Below are positions 1 to 7,487 of a stretch of 13,126 bases of DNA, piece by piece. The stretch spans positions 1-13,126 of the forward strand of contig JAAWBP010000005.1 in NCBI GenBank assembly GCA_022792755.1, in the 5' to 3' direction. The stretch is from Oscillospiraceae bacterium. Its GTDB lineage: Bacteria > Bacillota > Clostridia > Oscillospirales > Ruminococcaceae. The notes beneath the pieces are model-generated. The model saw only the letters and a program-made list of their open reading frames with translations. It did no database searches and was not told the origin of the DNA. Position 1 is the stretch's first letter. Every line of letters starts with the position of its first letter. The position numbers and the translations under genes are program-made.

Positions 1-290
1 CGGCGCCTGAGAGAACCTTGTTACTCGCCTGCGGCTCGTAATAAGAACCTGACCCATTAACGCAATCGAAGATTGCGGCGGAATGCCTCCGCAGTTAATC
101 ACGATTCACGGACGATGTCGGGAACGGCGCTCGGAGCCCGTAAGGTATTGAATGTGAAAATCTATACAACGCGCCTTGCGGGGCAGGGCTCCCCTGCTGG
201 TAATCGCGAGTTGCAGGCCGTACAAACATTATAGATTCACAACCAGTGAGATGTGTTTGTACACGGCTTTTGCGATGCATCTCACTGAAA
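1..290 (+). ncRNA. Structured, non-coding region before addB; probable RNA of unidentified family
   Basis: No ORF here has a plausible ribosome binding site or recognisable product, yet inverted repeats are dense. By eye I see an 8-bp hairpin at 17-24/38-45, a perfect 7-bp hairpin with GAA loop at 61-67/71-77, and a 5-bp hairpin at 78-82/88-92. The last two are enclosed by ATTAA/TTAAT (56-60/95-99), making a three-way junction. A long imperfect hairpin spans 154-240: outer arms 154-166/230-240 with a two-base bulge, then 175-180/205-210, then 183-188/192-197. A perfect 10-bp hairpin lies at 244-253/278-287. Bases 217-228, in the internal loop of the long hairpin, are complementary to 254-267, in the loop of the last one. 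I could not match the region to tmRNA, RNase P RNA, SRP RNA, T-box or cobalamin riboswitch hallmarks. 6S-like or raiA-type RNA remain untested guesses. Strand is assumed from the neighbouring genes; the 5' end may lie outside the window. Confidence 0.42.
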
Positions 291-295
291 AACTT

Positions 296-323
296 TTGAC
301 TGATAAAGCCTTAATTATACAAA
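296..323 (+). promoter_or_regulatory. Possible sigma-A promoter for addB-addA
   Basis: A -35-like TTGACT at 296-301 is followed after 16 bases by TACAAA at 318-323, in an AT-rich stretch between the structured region and the addB ribosome binding site. The -10 matches only 4 of 6 consensus positions. An alternative TATACA at 316-321 is a better hexamer but sits only 14 bases from the -35. It is the best candidate ahead of addB, but transcription could also run in from upstream. Confidence 0.35.
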
Positions 324-363
324 TATTCTTTCGAAAGCATTCGGATCAGAAAGGAGGGAACCC

Positions 364-3300
364 ATGTTAAAGCTGCTCTATGGTGTGTCCGGCGCTGGAA
401 AAACAGAAGCGGTTTACCGTGAAGTCGCTCAGCTCGCTGAAGCTGGACACACCAAAATAATGCTGATTGTACCGGAACAGTTTTCGTTTGAGACAGAACG
501 CAAACTCCTTTCTTTTTTGGGAGCGCGCTCTTTTTCTCAGGTCGAGGTTTACAGCTTTACAAGGCTCTGCCACCGTGTCTTTGAGCTTTACGGCGGAAAT
601 GACCGGAATTACGCCGATATGACTGCAAAAATTTTATTGATGGATCTCGCCTTGAAAGAAGTTTCGGATTCTTTGGAGCACTACCACAGGGTTTCCCATT
701 CCCGTTCCTTTCTCCTTTCGGCGCTTCAGACGGTAGAAGAGCTGAAAGTGAACGGTGTGACAGCCGAGCAGTATGAAGAAGCCGCCGCCGGACTGCAGGA
801 AACTTCTTCGGGGGAGAAGCTTGGGGAAATATCCACCATATATTCGGCGTATCAAGGTATTCTGGAGCGCTCCTATCAGGATGCTCTGGATGACTTCTCC
901 AAGGCGCTCGAGCAGGTCAGGAAAAAACGCTTTTTTGAAGGATATACGATTTTTCTGGACGAGTTTAAGGGCTTTACCAAACCGGAATTTGACCTGATCG
1001 GTGAAATTCTGGGTCAGGCGGAATCTTGTACGATCACCTTGTGTATGGATCGAAACGATGAAAACGATCCTCTATTTTACAGCATCAAAAAAACGGCGGA
1101 CAGGCTGAAGCGGATCGCGGCAGAAAAAAGATGCGGAATCGCCGCGCCGGTCTGCCTCAAAAAGAATCACCGCTTCCACTGTGGGGCTCTGCGCCATCTG
1201 GAACGGAACGCATTCCGCGGAGATGCCCTGCCTTTTGAGGAGGAAAACCACGCCGTTTCCGTCTGCCGGACAGCCAACGAATACGATGAAGTCGATTACG
1301 CGCTGTCCTGGATTCTGGAACAGGTTAAGGCCAAAGGATACCGATATCGTGAGATCGTGATGATCTGCCGCGATTTCCAAAGCTATCAGTGGATTCTGGA
1401 GCCGGCGTTCCAGAAGTACAATATCCCGTATTTTATTGACAGCCGTTTCGAGATCGAGGTCTACCCCCCAGTTCGCTTTGTCACAACAGCGTTGGAAGCG
1501 GCAGTAAACCGCCTGGATGCAGAAACGATCCTCAGCCTGATGAAATGCTCCATGCTCCCCTTTACGCTGGAGGAAGTTTCCCTTTTGGAGAATTACGTCT
1601 ACCTTTGGGGGATTACCGGCGTAAAATGGGCGGATGAATTCACGGCAAACCCACGGGGATTCAAGGGCAGTCTGACCGAAGAAGACCGCAGGATTCTTGA
1701 ACAGCTCAACCAGATGCGCCGCGCGGTTGTGGAGCCTATGCAGAAATTTATGGAGCAGGCGGAATCGGCGACGGTCAAACAGCTTGCTGAATCGCTTTAT
1801 GAGCTGCTGGAAGAACTCGGCGCGCTCGATGTGCTGTCACAGAAGATCTCTGAGCTGCATCGCAGCGGGGAGCACGACCAGGCGGAGACTTACCGCCGGA
1901 TTTGGGAGCTGATCGTAAAAATTTTGGACACCATGGTGCTGATGGCAGGAAATCTCCGGATGGATTTGCGCAGGTTTATGGAACTGTTCACCCTTGCAGT
2001 TCAAAACAGCGAGCTTGCAGACAGGCCGCAGGCGCTCGACTGCGTCATGGTGGGTTCTCCTGACCGGATGAGGACGGACTCTCCCAAAGCGGCGGTTATT
2101 TTGGGGGTAAACGACGGGGCCTTTCCTTACGTTCCTGTCGACGGTACGCTCCTCCGCGACGAAGAGCGGCTGGCTCTTGCCGAATTGGGCTTGGAATTGC
2201 AGGGGGATTTCAAAGAAAAAATCCTGGAGGAGCGTTTTATAGCCTATAAAGCTTTGTCGGCACCGTCCGAAATGCTGCTGCTCACCAGCCGGCGCGCCGA
2301 TATCACCGGTGAAGTCAAGCAGCCGTCCGAGCTGTTGAGCCAGCTTTCTCTCTTATTTTCCAAGTCAGTTGAGCTCCAGAGCGAGGAGGTCTCTCCGATT
2401 TTTTACTGCCGTTCACAGGAGACCGCATTTTTGACGCTGGCGAGGCAGTTTTCATATAGAACGGATTTTGTAAAAACGCTCTCTGCCTATTTTGAGCAGG
2501 AGCCTTTTTACCGGGAACGTCTGAAGCTTCTGGAACAGGCGCTGAAACCGCGGGATTTTCGAATTGACGACCCTCGTATCGCCAAACAGCTTTTTGGAGG
2601 AAAGGTCTGGCTTTCTCCTTCGAGGGTGGAGGCGTACTACCGCTGCCCCTTTGCCTACTTCTGCCGCTATGGGCTGAGGGCTCTTCCCAGAGTGAAGGCG
2701 GAGCTCAATCCGATGGAGCGTGGGGTGGCGATCCACGATGTTCTTTACCGTTTTGTCTCGGAGTACGGGGAAAGGATGTTTGAGCTGGGCGAGGGAGAGG
2801 TAAAAGAAATTGTAAACCGTTTTCTGGAACAGTATATTTCAGAGGTCATGGGTGGTGTTCAGGGGAAATCCAAGCGGTTTTTAGCCGTGTTTTATCGCCT
2901 GCGGAACACGGTCGGAAATATTGTCCTCCGGCTGATTGCGGAGTTCAGGCAGAGCGCATTCAAACCGGTCGACTTTGAGTTGGAGATCGGCGGGAGCGAA
3001 AACGTCAGCCCGCTTCTTCTCAAGGCGGCGGATGGAACCGAGATCGCCGTCACAGGGACAGTCGACAGGGTAGACCTCTGTGAAATCGGCGGAAAGAAAT
3101 ACGTTCGGGTGGTTGACTATAAATCGGGCGTGAAAAAGTTTAAACTCAGCGATGTCTATTACGGGCTGAATCTTCAGATGATCCTCTATCTTTTCGTCCT
3201 TTGGAAAAACGGGAAGGAAAGGTATGAAAACGTATATCCGGCGGGGGTCTTATATATGCCGGCCGGGGAGGCTTCTCTGGGGCTCCCGCGGGAGGCTTCT

Positions 3301-3723
3301 GCGGAGGAAACAGAAAAAAAGAGGATGGCGCAGTACAAAATGAACGGATTTGTTCTGGAGGATTCCAGCGTGGTTTCCGCCATGGAACAGGATGTCGGCG
3401 GCGTGTTTATCCCGGTCGAGCGGAACAAGGACGGGAGTTTTGGGAAGCGCTCTTCCTTATTGAAGCTGGAGGAGCTGGGGAAGATGGAGCAGTATGTCAA
3501 CCATCTGATCCTGAGGATGGCGGAGGAGCTGCATCGGGGAACGGTTTCCGCTTCTCCTGTTTACAGCAGTGGAAACAAGCCGCCCTGCGAGTATTGCGAT
3601 TACAGCTCTGTCTGCGGGCAGAAGAAGACTGCTTCCAAGCGTCCGCCGGCGGAGGAATTGAGCAAAGAGCAGTTTTTTGCCGGGATAGGAGGTGACGCCA
3701 GTGCCGGAACGGAAATGGACTGA
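364..3723 (+). CDS. addB: AddB, helicase-nuclease subunit B of the AddAB recombination complex
   Basis: AddB pairs with AddA to process double-strand DNA ends and create 3' tails for RecA in Chi-dependent recombination repair; it supplies one of the two nuclease domains and the Chi-recognition scaffold. The 1119 residues match the family length. A Walker A motif GVSGAGKT sits at residues 7-14. The C-terminal RecB-type nuclease shows H791 in a GVAIHD context, D901 (GTVDRVD), D918 and K920 (DYKSG). C761 (RCPFAYFC) together with C1075, C1078 and C1084 (CX2CX5C) form the set that in Bacillus AddB holds a 4Fe-4S cluster, so that fold looks intact. ATG at 364 follows a strong AAAGGAGGGA site. The 3' end overlaps addA by 23 bases, indicating translational coupling. 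AddB itself shows no damage, unlike its partner. Confidence 0.95.
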   Translation: MLKLLYGVSGAGKTEAVYREVAQLAEAGHTKIMLIVPEQFSFETERKLLSFLGARSFSQVEVYSFTRLCHRVFELYGGNDRNYADMTAKILLMDLALKEVSDSLEHYHRVSHSRSFLLSALQTVEELKVNGVTAEQYEEAAAGLQETSSGEKLGEISTIYSAYQGILERSYQDALDDFSKALEQVRKKRFFEGYTIFLDEFKGFTKPEFDLIGEILGQAESCTITLCMDRNDENDPLFYSIKKTADRLKRIAAEKRCGIAAPVCLKKNHRFHCGALRHLERNAFRGDALPFEEENHAVSVCRTANEYDEVDYALSWILEQVKAKGYRYREIVMICRDFQSYQWILEPAFQKYNIPYFIDSRFEIEVYPPVRFVTTALEAAVNRLDAETILSLMKCSMLPFTLEEVSLLENYVYLWGITGVKWADEFTANPRGFKGSLTEEDRRILEQLNQMRRAVVEPMQKFMEQAESATVKQLAESLYELLEELGALDVLSQKISELHRSGEHDQAETYRRIWELIVKILDTMVLMAGNLRMDLRRFMELFTLAVQNSELADRPQALDCVMVGSPDRMRTDSPKAAVILGVNDGAFPYVPVDGTLLRDEERLALAELGLELQGDFKEKILEERFIAYKALSAPSEMLLLTSRRADITGEVKQPSELLSQLSLLFSKSVELQSEEVSPIFYCRSQETAFLTLARQFSYRTDFVKTLSAYFEQEPFYRERLKLLEQALKPRDFRIDDPRIAKQLFGGKVWLSPSRVEAYYRCPFAYFCRYGLRALPRVKAELNPMERGVAIHDVLYRFVSEYGERMFELGEGEVKEIVNRFLEQYISEVMGGVQGKSKRFLAVFYRLRNTVGNIVLRLIAEFRQSAFKPVDFELEIGGSENVSPLLLKAADGTEIAVTGTVDRVDLCEIGGKKYVRVVDYKSGVKKFKLSDVYYGLNLQMILYLFVLWKNGKERYENVYPAGVLYMPAGEASLGLPREASAEETEKKRMAQYKMNGFVLEDSSVVSAMEQDVGGVFIPVERNKDGSFGKRSSLLKLEELGKMEQYVNHLILRMAEELHRGTVSASPVYSSGNKPPCEYCDYSSVCGQKKTASKRPPAEELSKEQFFAGIGGDASAGTEMD

Positions 3724-4744
3724 GGAACAGCGCCAAGCGATCGAAGCGGAGGGCGGCACCATTCTGGTTTCCGCCGCCGCCGGGAGCGGAAAAACGGCCG
3801 TTCTGGTTGAGCGGGTCATCCGTTTGATCACCCGCAGGGGAAACCCTATCCCGGCGGACCGGCTTCTGGTCGTCACCTTTACAAAGGCCGCGGCTGCCGA
3901 GATGAAGCAGCGGATATCCTCTGCTCTGGCGGAAAGGATTGCAGCGGAGCCGGGAAACCAGCTTTATCTGGAGCAGCAGCTCCTCCTTTCCCGCGCCCAT
4001 ATCTGCACCATTCACGCCTTCTGCGGGGAACATCTGCGGGAAAATTTCGAACGGCTCAGCCTGTCCCCCGATTTTAGGATTGCGGATGATGCGGAGATCG
4101 AGCTTTTGAAGCAAGCCGCCGTCGACCGTGTCTTAGAAGAGGAGTACGAGGCGGGTGAGGATGGCTTTTTGCACCTGACGGAATTTTTTGCCTCACGCAC
4201 CGACCAGCTATTAGCCGATCAGGTTTTGGAAGTCTATGAATTTATCCGCTCCCATCCCTTTCCGCTCCGCTGGCTGGATGAACAGGAGGCACGTTATGCA
4301 GAAACCCTCGAATCCGGTGTTTTCCCTTGGAGGGGGACAGTAGAGCAGGATGCGTTGGAAGCGCTGGCCTATTGCGGCATACTGGTTCGCTCGGCATTGG
4401 AAGAGATGGAAGGGGATCCGGCGATGTCCGAGAGCTACCGCCAGACCTTCGAAGGCGACGGTTTCTATTTGTCGGAACTCTCTTCGTTGCTGCGTTCAGG
4501 GAAATGGGACGAGGCAGTCTGTTCTGCACAAGCGCATCGATTTCCCCCGCTGAAACAGCTTCGAAAATATGAGGATCAGGAAAAGAAAGAGCGGGTCGGA
4601 CAGCTGAGGAAGGAGATCAAGGACGAGTTGTCCTCCGTGAAGGAGCTGTTGATTCGCTGTTCTTCCGAGGAGATGATCCTCGAGGATTTAAAGAAAATTG
4701 TTCCAGTGATGAAATCGCTTTTTCAGGTGGTAAAGCGGGTATAA
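3701..4744 (+). CDS. addA: AddA N-terminal fragment (347 aa) before the nonsense codon
   Basis: This is the part of addA that would be translated as written. It holds the ATP-binding start of the helicase: a Q-motif-like WTEEQRQAI at residues 6-14, Walker A AAAGSGKT at 25-32 with K31, motif Ia (LLVVTFTKAAAAEM) and the TIHAFC motif. It lacks the Walker B box, motifs III to VI and the nuclease. A truncated protein of this kind could not hydrolyse ATP or unwind DNA and would probably be unstable. Translation is probably coupled to addB through the 23-base overlap. Confidence 0.7.
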   Translation: MPERKWTEEQRQAIEAEGGTILVSAAAGSGKTAVLVERVIRLITRRGNPIPADRLLVVTFTKAAAAEMKQRISSALAERIAAEPGNQLYLEQQLLLSRAHICTIHAFCGEHLRENFERLSLSPDFRIADDAEIELLKQAAVDRVLEEEYEAGEDGFLHLTEFFASRTDQLLADQVLEVYEFIRSHPFPLRWLDEQEARYAETLESGVFPWRGTVEQDALEALAYCGILVRSALEEMEGDPAMSESYRQTFEGDGFYLSELSSLLRSGKWDEAVCSAQAHRFPPLKQLRKYEDQEKKERVGQLRKEIKDELSSVKELLIRCSSEEMILEDLKKIVPVMKSLFQVVKRV

Positions 4745-7219
4745 GACGTACTGGAAGAAGAAAAGCGGAAGAAAAATGTTCTGGATTTCTCAGATCTGGA
4801 ACTATTAACTCTTCAGTCGCTTGCTGTTCCGAACGCCGAGGGCTTTGTGAAAACAGAGCTGGCTAAGGAATGCGGATCGCGCTTTGAAGAAATTTTAGTC
4901 GATGAATACCAGGACATCAACGAGGTTCAGGATACGATTTTCCGGACGCTTTCCCGGGAGGAATCCAATCTCTTTCTGGTGGGCGACGTCAAACAGAGCA
5001 TCTATCGGTTCCGGAAAGCTATGCCGGAGCTTTTCCTCCGCCGGGGCGAGGCTTCGTATCCCTACGACGGGGAGCACTTTCCCGCCCGGATCCGGCTCAA
5101 TGCGAATTTCCGCAGCCGCGCGGGGGTGACCGATGCCGTCAATTACCTGTTCACCGCCCTGATGAGCCGCGGCTTGGGAGATGTTGATTATACTGAGGAA
5201 AAGCTGATCCCCCGTGCGGAGCTAATGGGGGAGGAAAGCGGTGCGGCACAGCTCCACATCATCGATCATGCGTCCGCAGACGGGGCAGAAGAGGAACGAA
5301 TCCTTTACGAAGCACGGCATATTGCTTATGAAATCCGCCGGATGATTGCCCAGGGGATGCAGGTGAACGACCGCGGAAAGCTACGGCGGTGCAGGTTCGG
5401 CGATTTTTGCATCCTGCTGCGCTCTATGAAGGGAAAGGCGGCGCTTTTCGAAGAGGAGTTCAAACGGCAGGGCGTTCCTCTTTGGAATGACGTTTCCTCC
5501 GGGTATCTCGATTCCGAAGAGGTTTCCACCGTTTTGAACCTGCTCCGGATTTTGGACAATCCGCTGCAGGATATCCCGCTGCTCTCGGTGCTTTTTTCTC
5601 CGCTTTTCGGTTTTACGCCGGATGAAGCGGCACAGCTTAGGCTTTTAGCGAAGTCGGAGCCTCTTTATCTTGCTCTGAAGCGTTTTGCAGAATCGGGAGG
5701 CCAAAAGGCGGAGGAGTTTCTGCGCGCAGCCGATCGGTTCCGGGCAGCGGCAGCCATCAGCCGGCTGGACGAGCTGTTGCAGCTCATCTATGATGCGACG
5801 GGATTTATGGCTTTTGCCGGAGCGGCACAAAATGGGGAACAGCGGACAGCGAACCTGAGGCTTTTGCTCGAATACGCGCGGCAGTATGAGGAAGCGGGTT
5901 ATCGGGGCGTTTCGGGATTCATCCGCTTTGTCGACCGGACGGTGGAGCGCGGCCAGGATTTGGCTGCTGCGAACGTGATAAACGAACAGGCGGATGTCGT
6001 CCGCCTGATGAGCATCCATCGCTCCAAAGGGCTGGAGTTCCCCGTCTGCTTTGTAGCCGATCTGTCAAAACAGTTCAACACCCTTGATCTGAGAGGGGAG
6101 CTCCTGCTTCATCCGGAGAAAGGGATCGGGTTGAAAATACGGGAACCTCAAACCCTTAAAAAGTACGCCACCCTGCCTTACGAGGCGTTCCGCTCTTCTA
6201 TCGAAAAAGAGCTGCTGGCCGAGGAATTGAGGGTGCTGTACGTCGCCCTGACCCGCCCCAAAGAAAAACTGATTATGGTGCTGTCCTGTGGTGACTTTGA
6301 AAAAGAGGCGGCAAAGATCGGACAAAAGGCGGGAAGCGCCTCTTCGCTCAGCCCTTATCTTCTGCGCGGGATGAAATCCTTTGGCGATTGGATTATGGCC
6401 GCGATGCTTCGGAGCAAAGAATTGTGCGGGGCGCTGGAAACGGAGCGGTTCCGGGATATTTTGACAGCGGAAAGCGGCATCGGCGTTTCCGTTTATCCGC
6501 CGGTTTCCGGAAAGGAAGCCCTCGACTTGGAGGTAGAAGATCACGCGCAGGTCGATGGAGCGCTGAAAAGGCAGCTCGAAGAACATCTCGGTTTTTGCTA
6601 TCCTTATGAGGAAATAGCCCGTCTTCCGGGTAAGATGGCGGTCACACAGGTGGCGGAGAATCCACCTATAGATGGAGTCGAGCTCGCAAGGCCCTCTTTT
6701 TTATTGAAGCGCCGGTTTTCTGCGGCAGAGCGGGGGACGATTCTCCACCGCTTTATGCAGCATATCGACTTAAACACTTCCGATGTCAAACGGGAAATCG
6801 AGCGGCAGATCGAGGCCGTTTTTCTCTCGGAAGAGCAGGCGGCGGTGCTGGATTCAAAGAGGATCAGCACTTTTTTACGGTCGGGAATTGCAAAGCGGAT
6901 GCGTGCCGCAGGGGAATCCCTGTTCCGGGAATACAAGTTTATGTATGAAATGGACGCTTCGGAGCTTTATGACGTTCCCGGAGCCGAAAGAGAAACGGTT
7001 TTGATCCAAGGAGTCGCCGACGGCGTGATTGCGGAGGAAGACGGATTGGTGATCATCGATTATAAGACGGATCGCGTAGATAGGGCGGAGGAGCTGGATG
7101 CGCGCTATCGTGCACAGCTCGAACTGTATGGACGCGCTCTGTCGAAAGGGTTTGGATGCCCTATAAAGCAAAAAGTGATCTATTCTTTTTCCCTTTCTGA
7201 AGAAATTGTTTTGGGTTGA
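4745..7219 (+). CDS. addA: AddA C-terminal part after the nonsense codon
   Basis: The frame stays open from just after the TAA to TGA 7217-7219. Numbering from GTG 3701, it carries LDFSDLE, Walker B/motif II DEYQD (401-405), motif III (GDVKQSIYRFR), motif IV (LNANFRSR), motif V (MSIHRSKGLEFPV), motif VI (LYVALTRPKEK) and a RecB-type nuclease with H1016, D1107, D1120 and K1122 (IDYKTD) and the QLELY motif. Reinitiation is conceivable at GTG 4847, which has a weak GAGGG 4 bases upstream, but that product would lack Walker A and could act at most as a nuclease remnant. I regard independent expression as unlikely. Confidence 0.5.
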   Translation, partial: DVLEEEKRKKNVLDFSDLELLTLQSLAVPNAEGFVKTELAKECGSRFEEILVDEYQDINEVQDTIFRTLSREESNLFLVGDVKQSIYRFRKAMPELFLRRGEASYPYDGEHFPARIRLNANFRSRAGVTDAVNYLFTALMSRGLGDVDYTEEKLIPRAELMGEESGAAQLHIIDHASADGAEEERILYEARHIAYEIRRMIAQGMQVNDRGKLRRCRFGDFCILLRSMKGKAALFEEEFKRQGVPLWNDVSSGYLDSEEVSTVLNLLRILDNPLQDIPLLSVLFSPLFGFTPDEAAQLRLLAKSEPLYLALKRFAESGGQKAEEFLRAADRFRAAAAISRLDELLQLIYDATGFMAFAGAAQNGEQRTANLRLLLEYARQYEEAGYRGVSGFIRFVDRTVERGQDLAAANVINEQADVVRLMSIHRSKGLEFPVCFVADLSKQFNTLDLRGELLLHPEKGIGLKIREPQTLKKYATLPYEAFRSSIEKELLAEELRVLYVALTRPKEKLIMVLSCGDFEKEAAKIGQKAGSASSLSPYLLRGMKSFGDWIMAAMLRSKELCGALETERFRDILTAESGIGVSVYPPVSGKEALDLEVEDHAQVDGALKRQLEEHLGFCYPYEEIARLPGKMAVTQVAENPPIDGVELARPSFLLKRRFSAAERGTILHRFMQHIDLNTSDVKREIERQIEAVFLSEEQAAVLDSKRISTFLRSGIAKRMRAAGESLFREYKFMYEMDASELYDVPGAERETVLIQGVADGVIAEEDGLVIIDYKTDRVDRAEELDARYRAQLELYGRALSKGFGCPIKQKVIYSFSLSEEIVLG

Positions 7220-7222
7220 CGC

Positions 7223-7251
7223 TTGACATTTTCGGATGGTTTCAGTATAAT
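7223..7251 (+). promoter_or_regulatory. Consensus sigma-A promoter of infC-rpmI-rplT
   Basis: TTGACA at 7223-7228 and TATAAT at 7246-7251 are separated by exactly 17 bases, a perfect match to the vegetative promoter consensus. The -35 begins 4 bases after the addA stop. Transcription should start near 7258-7260, leaving a leader of about 230 bases before infC. A promoter of this strength fits ribosomal protein synthesis and needs downstream control, which the leader appears to supply. Confidence 0.9.
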
Positions 7252-7257
7252 AAAGAA

Positions 7258-7487
7258 AACAAAGCAGAACCGTTTGTTCTCACCTATGGGCGGTTTGCCC
7301 CGTGGTCAATACTTTTTCACTTGGGTCAAAGTGCGAGGAGTGTTTGGAGCGCTGGCGGTTTCGTCTGCGCTCTTTTATTATGAAGAGGCGGGTTTGCTTT
7401 GCGGATTCGTTCAGGCGGCGGGTTTCCGGCGTCTGTGAAGGGTTCAGTCTTATTTGATTTTACAGTGTGGCATGGAGGTGCTGAGTC
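7258..7487 (+). promoter_or_regulatory. infC operon leader, probable L20-responsive attenuator
   Basis: This untranslated leader has several hairpins: 7266-7270/7276-7280, GGGC/GCCC near 7288-7300, 7318-7322/7329-7333, a terminator-like hairpin at 7347-7372, and a GC-rich stem at 7412-7421/7426-7435 (nine of ten pairs, loop GTTT). In Bacillus and related Firmicutes the infC-rpmI-rplT leader binds L20 by imitating its 23S rRNA site and ends transcription early when L20 is in excess. Position, length and the internal terminator agree with that. I have not aligned it to the known L20-leader family, so the L20 mimic itself is inferred. Confidence 0.6.
7347..7379 (+). terminator. Intrinsic terminator-like hairpin inside the infC leader
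   Basis: GAGCGC at 7347-7352 pairs with GCGCTC at 7367-7372, and after one T-T mismatch the stem continues with four more pairs around a GTTT loop. TTTTATT follows at 7373-7379. This is the form of a Rho-independent terminator placed about 110 bases before the infC start, so it would act as an attenuator. It may also stop transcripts running in from addB-addA, since no other terminator separates addA from this operon. Confidence 0.65.

Larger units (their letters stand above)
3701..7219 (+). pseudogene. addA: addA interrupted by one in-frame TAA codon (helicase-nuclease subunit A)
   Basis: AddA is the UvrD-like 3'-5' helicase and second nuclease of AddAB. Read through, the frame gives about 1172 residues, near the usual family length, with every helicase and nuclease motif present. 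A TAA at 4742-4744 (codon 348) breaks it. The frame is the same on both sides, so this is a substitution-type nonsense change, not an indel: residues ending FQVVKRV are followed directly by DVLEEEKRKK and LDFSDLE, as expected of an intact AddA. I chose GTG 3701 because AGGAGG at 3687-3692 lies 8 bases before it; the in-frame GTG at 3692 overlaps that site. TAA also ends infC, rpmI and rplT here, so recoding is unlikely. It could be a genuine recent null allele, a strain polymorphism or a sequence error; the rest shows no decay. Confidence 0.85.

Noticed and set aside
201..213. Short resemblance of TAATCGCGAG to the 3' part of 16S rRNA
   Set aside because: The match covers only about ten bases; flanking sequence lacks every other conserved 16S element and fits local hairpin pairing instead.
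95..280. Minus-strand 61-codon ORF in the structured region
   Set aside because: It has no ribosome binding site and no recognisable sequence, and it overlaps dense inverted repeats.
1..290. tmRNA, RNase P RNA, SRP RNA, T-box or cobalamin riboswitch
   Set aside because: None of their hallmark sequences appear (tmRNA T-arm with CCA end, RNase P core boxes, SRP GGAAGG loop region, T-box AGGGTGGTACC, B12 box).
3497..4114. Minus-strand 205-codon ORF across the addB-addA junction
   Set aside because: It lies antisense to two well-supported genes; its composition reflects the opposite strand and no start signal is evident.
4742..4744. Stop-codon reassignment or programmed readthrough in addA
   Set aside because: TAA is the normal terminator of infC, rpmI and rplT in this window, and I see no special structure or conserved readthrough context after the codon.
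7223..7438. A 71-codon ORF in the infC leader
   Set aside because: Its TTG start is the -35 box itself, upstream of the predicted transcription start, and the body coincides with the leader hairpins.
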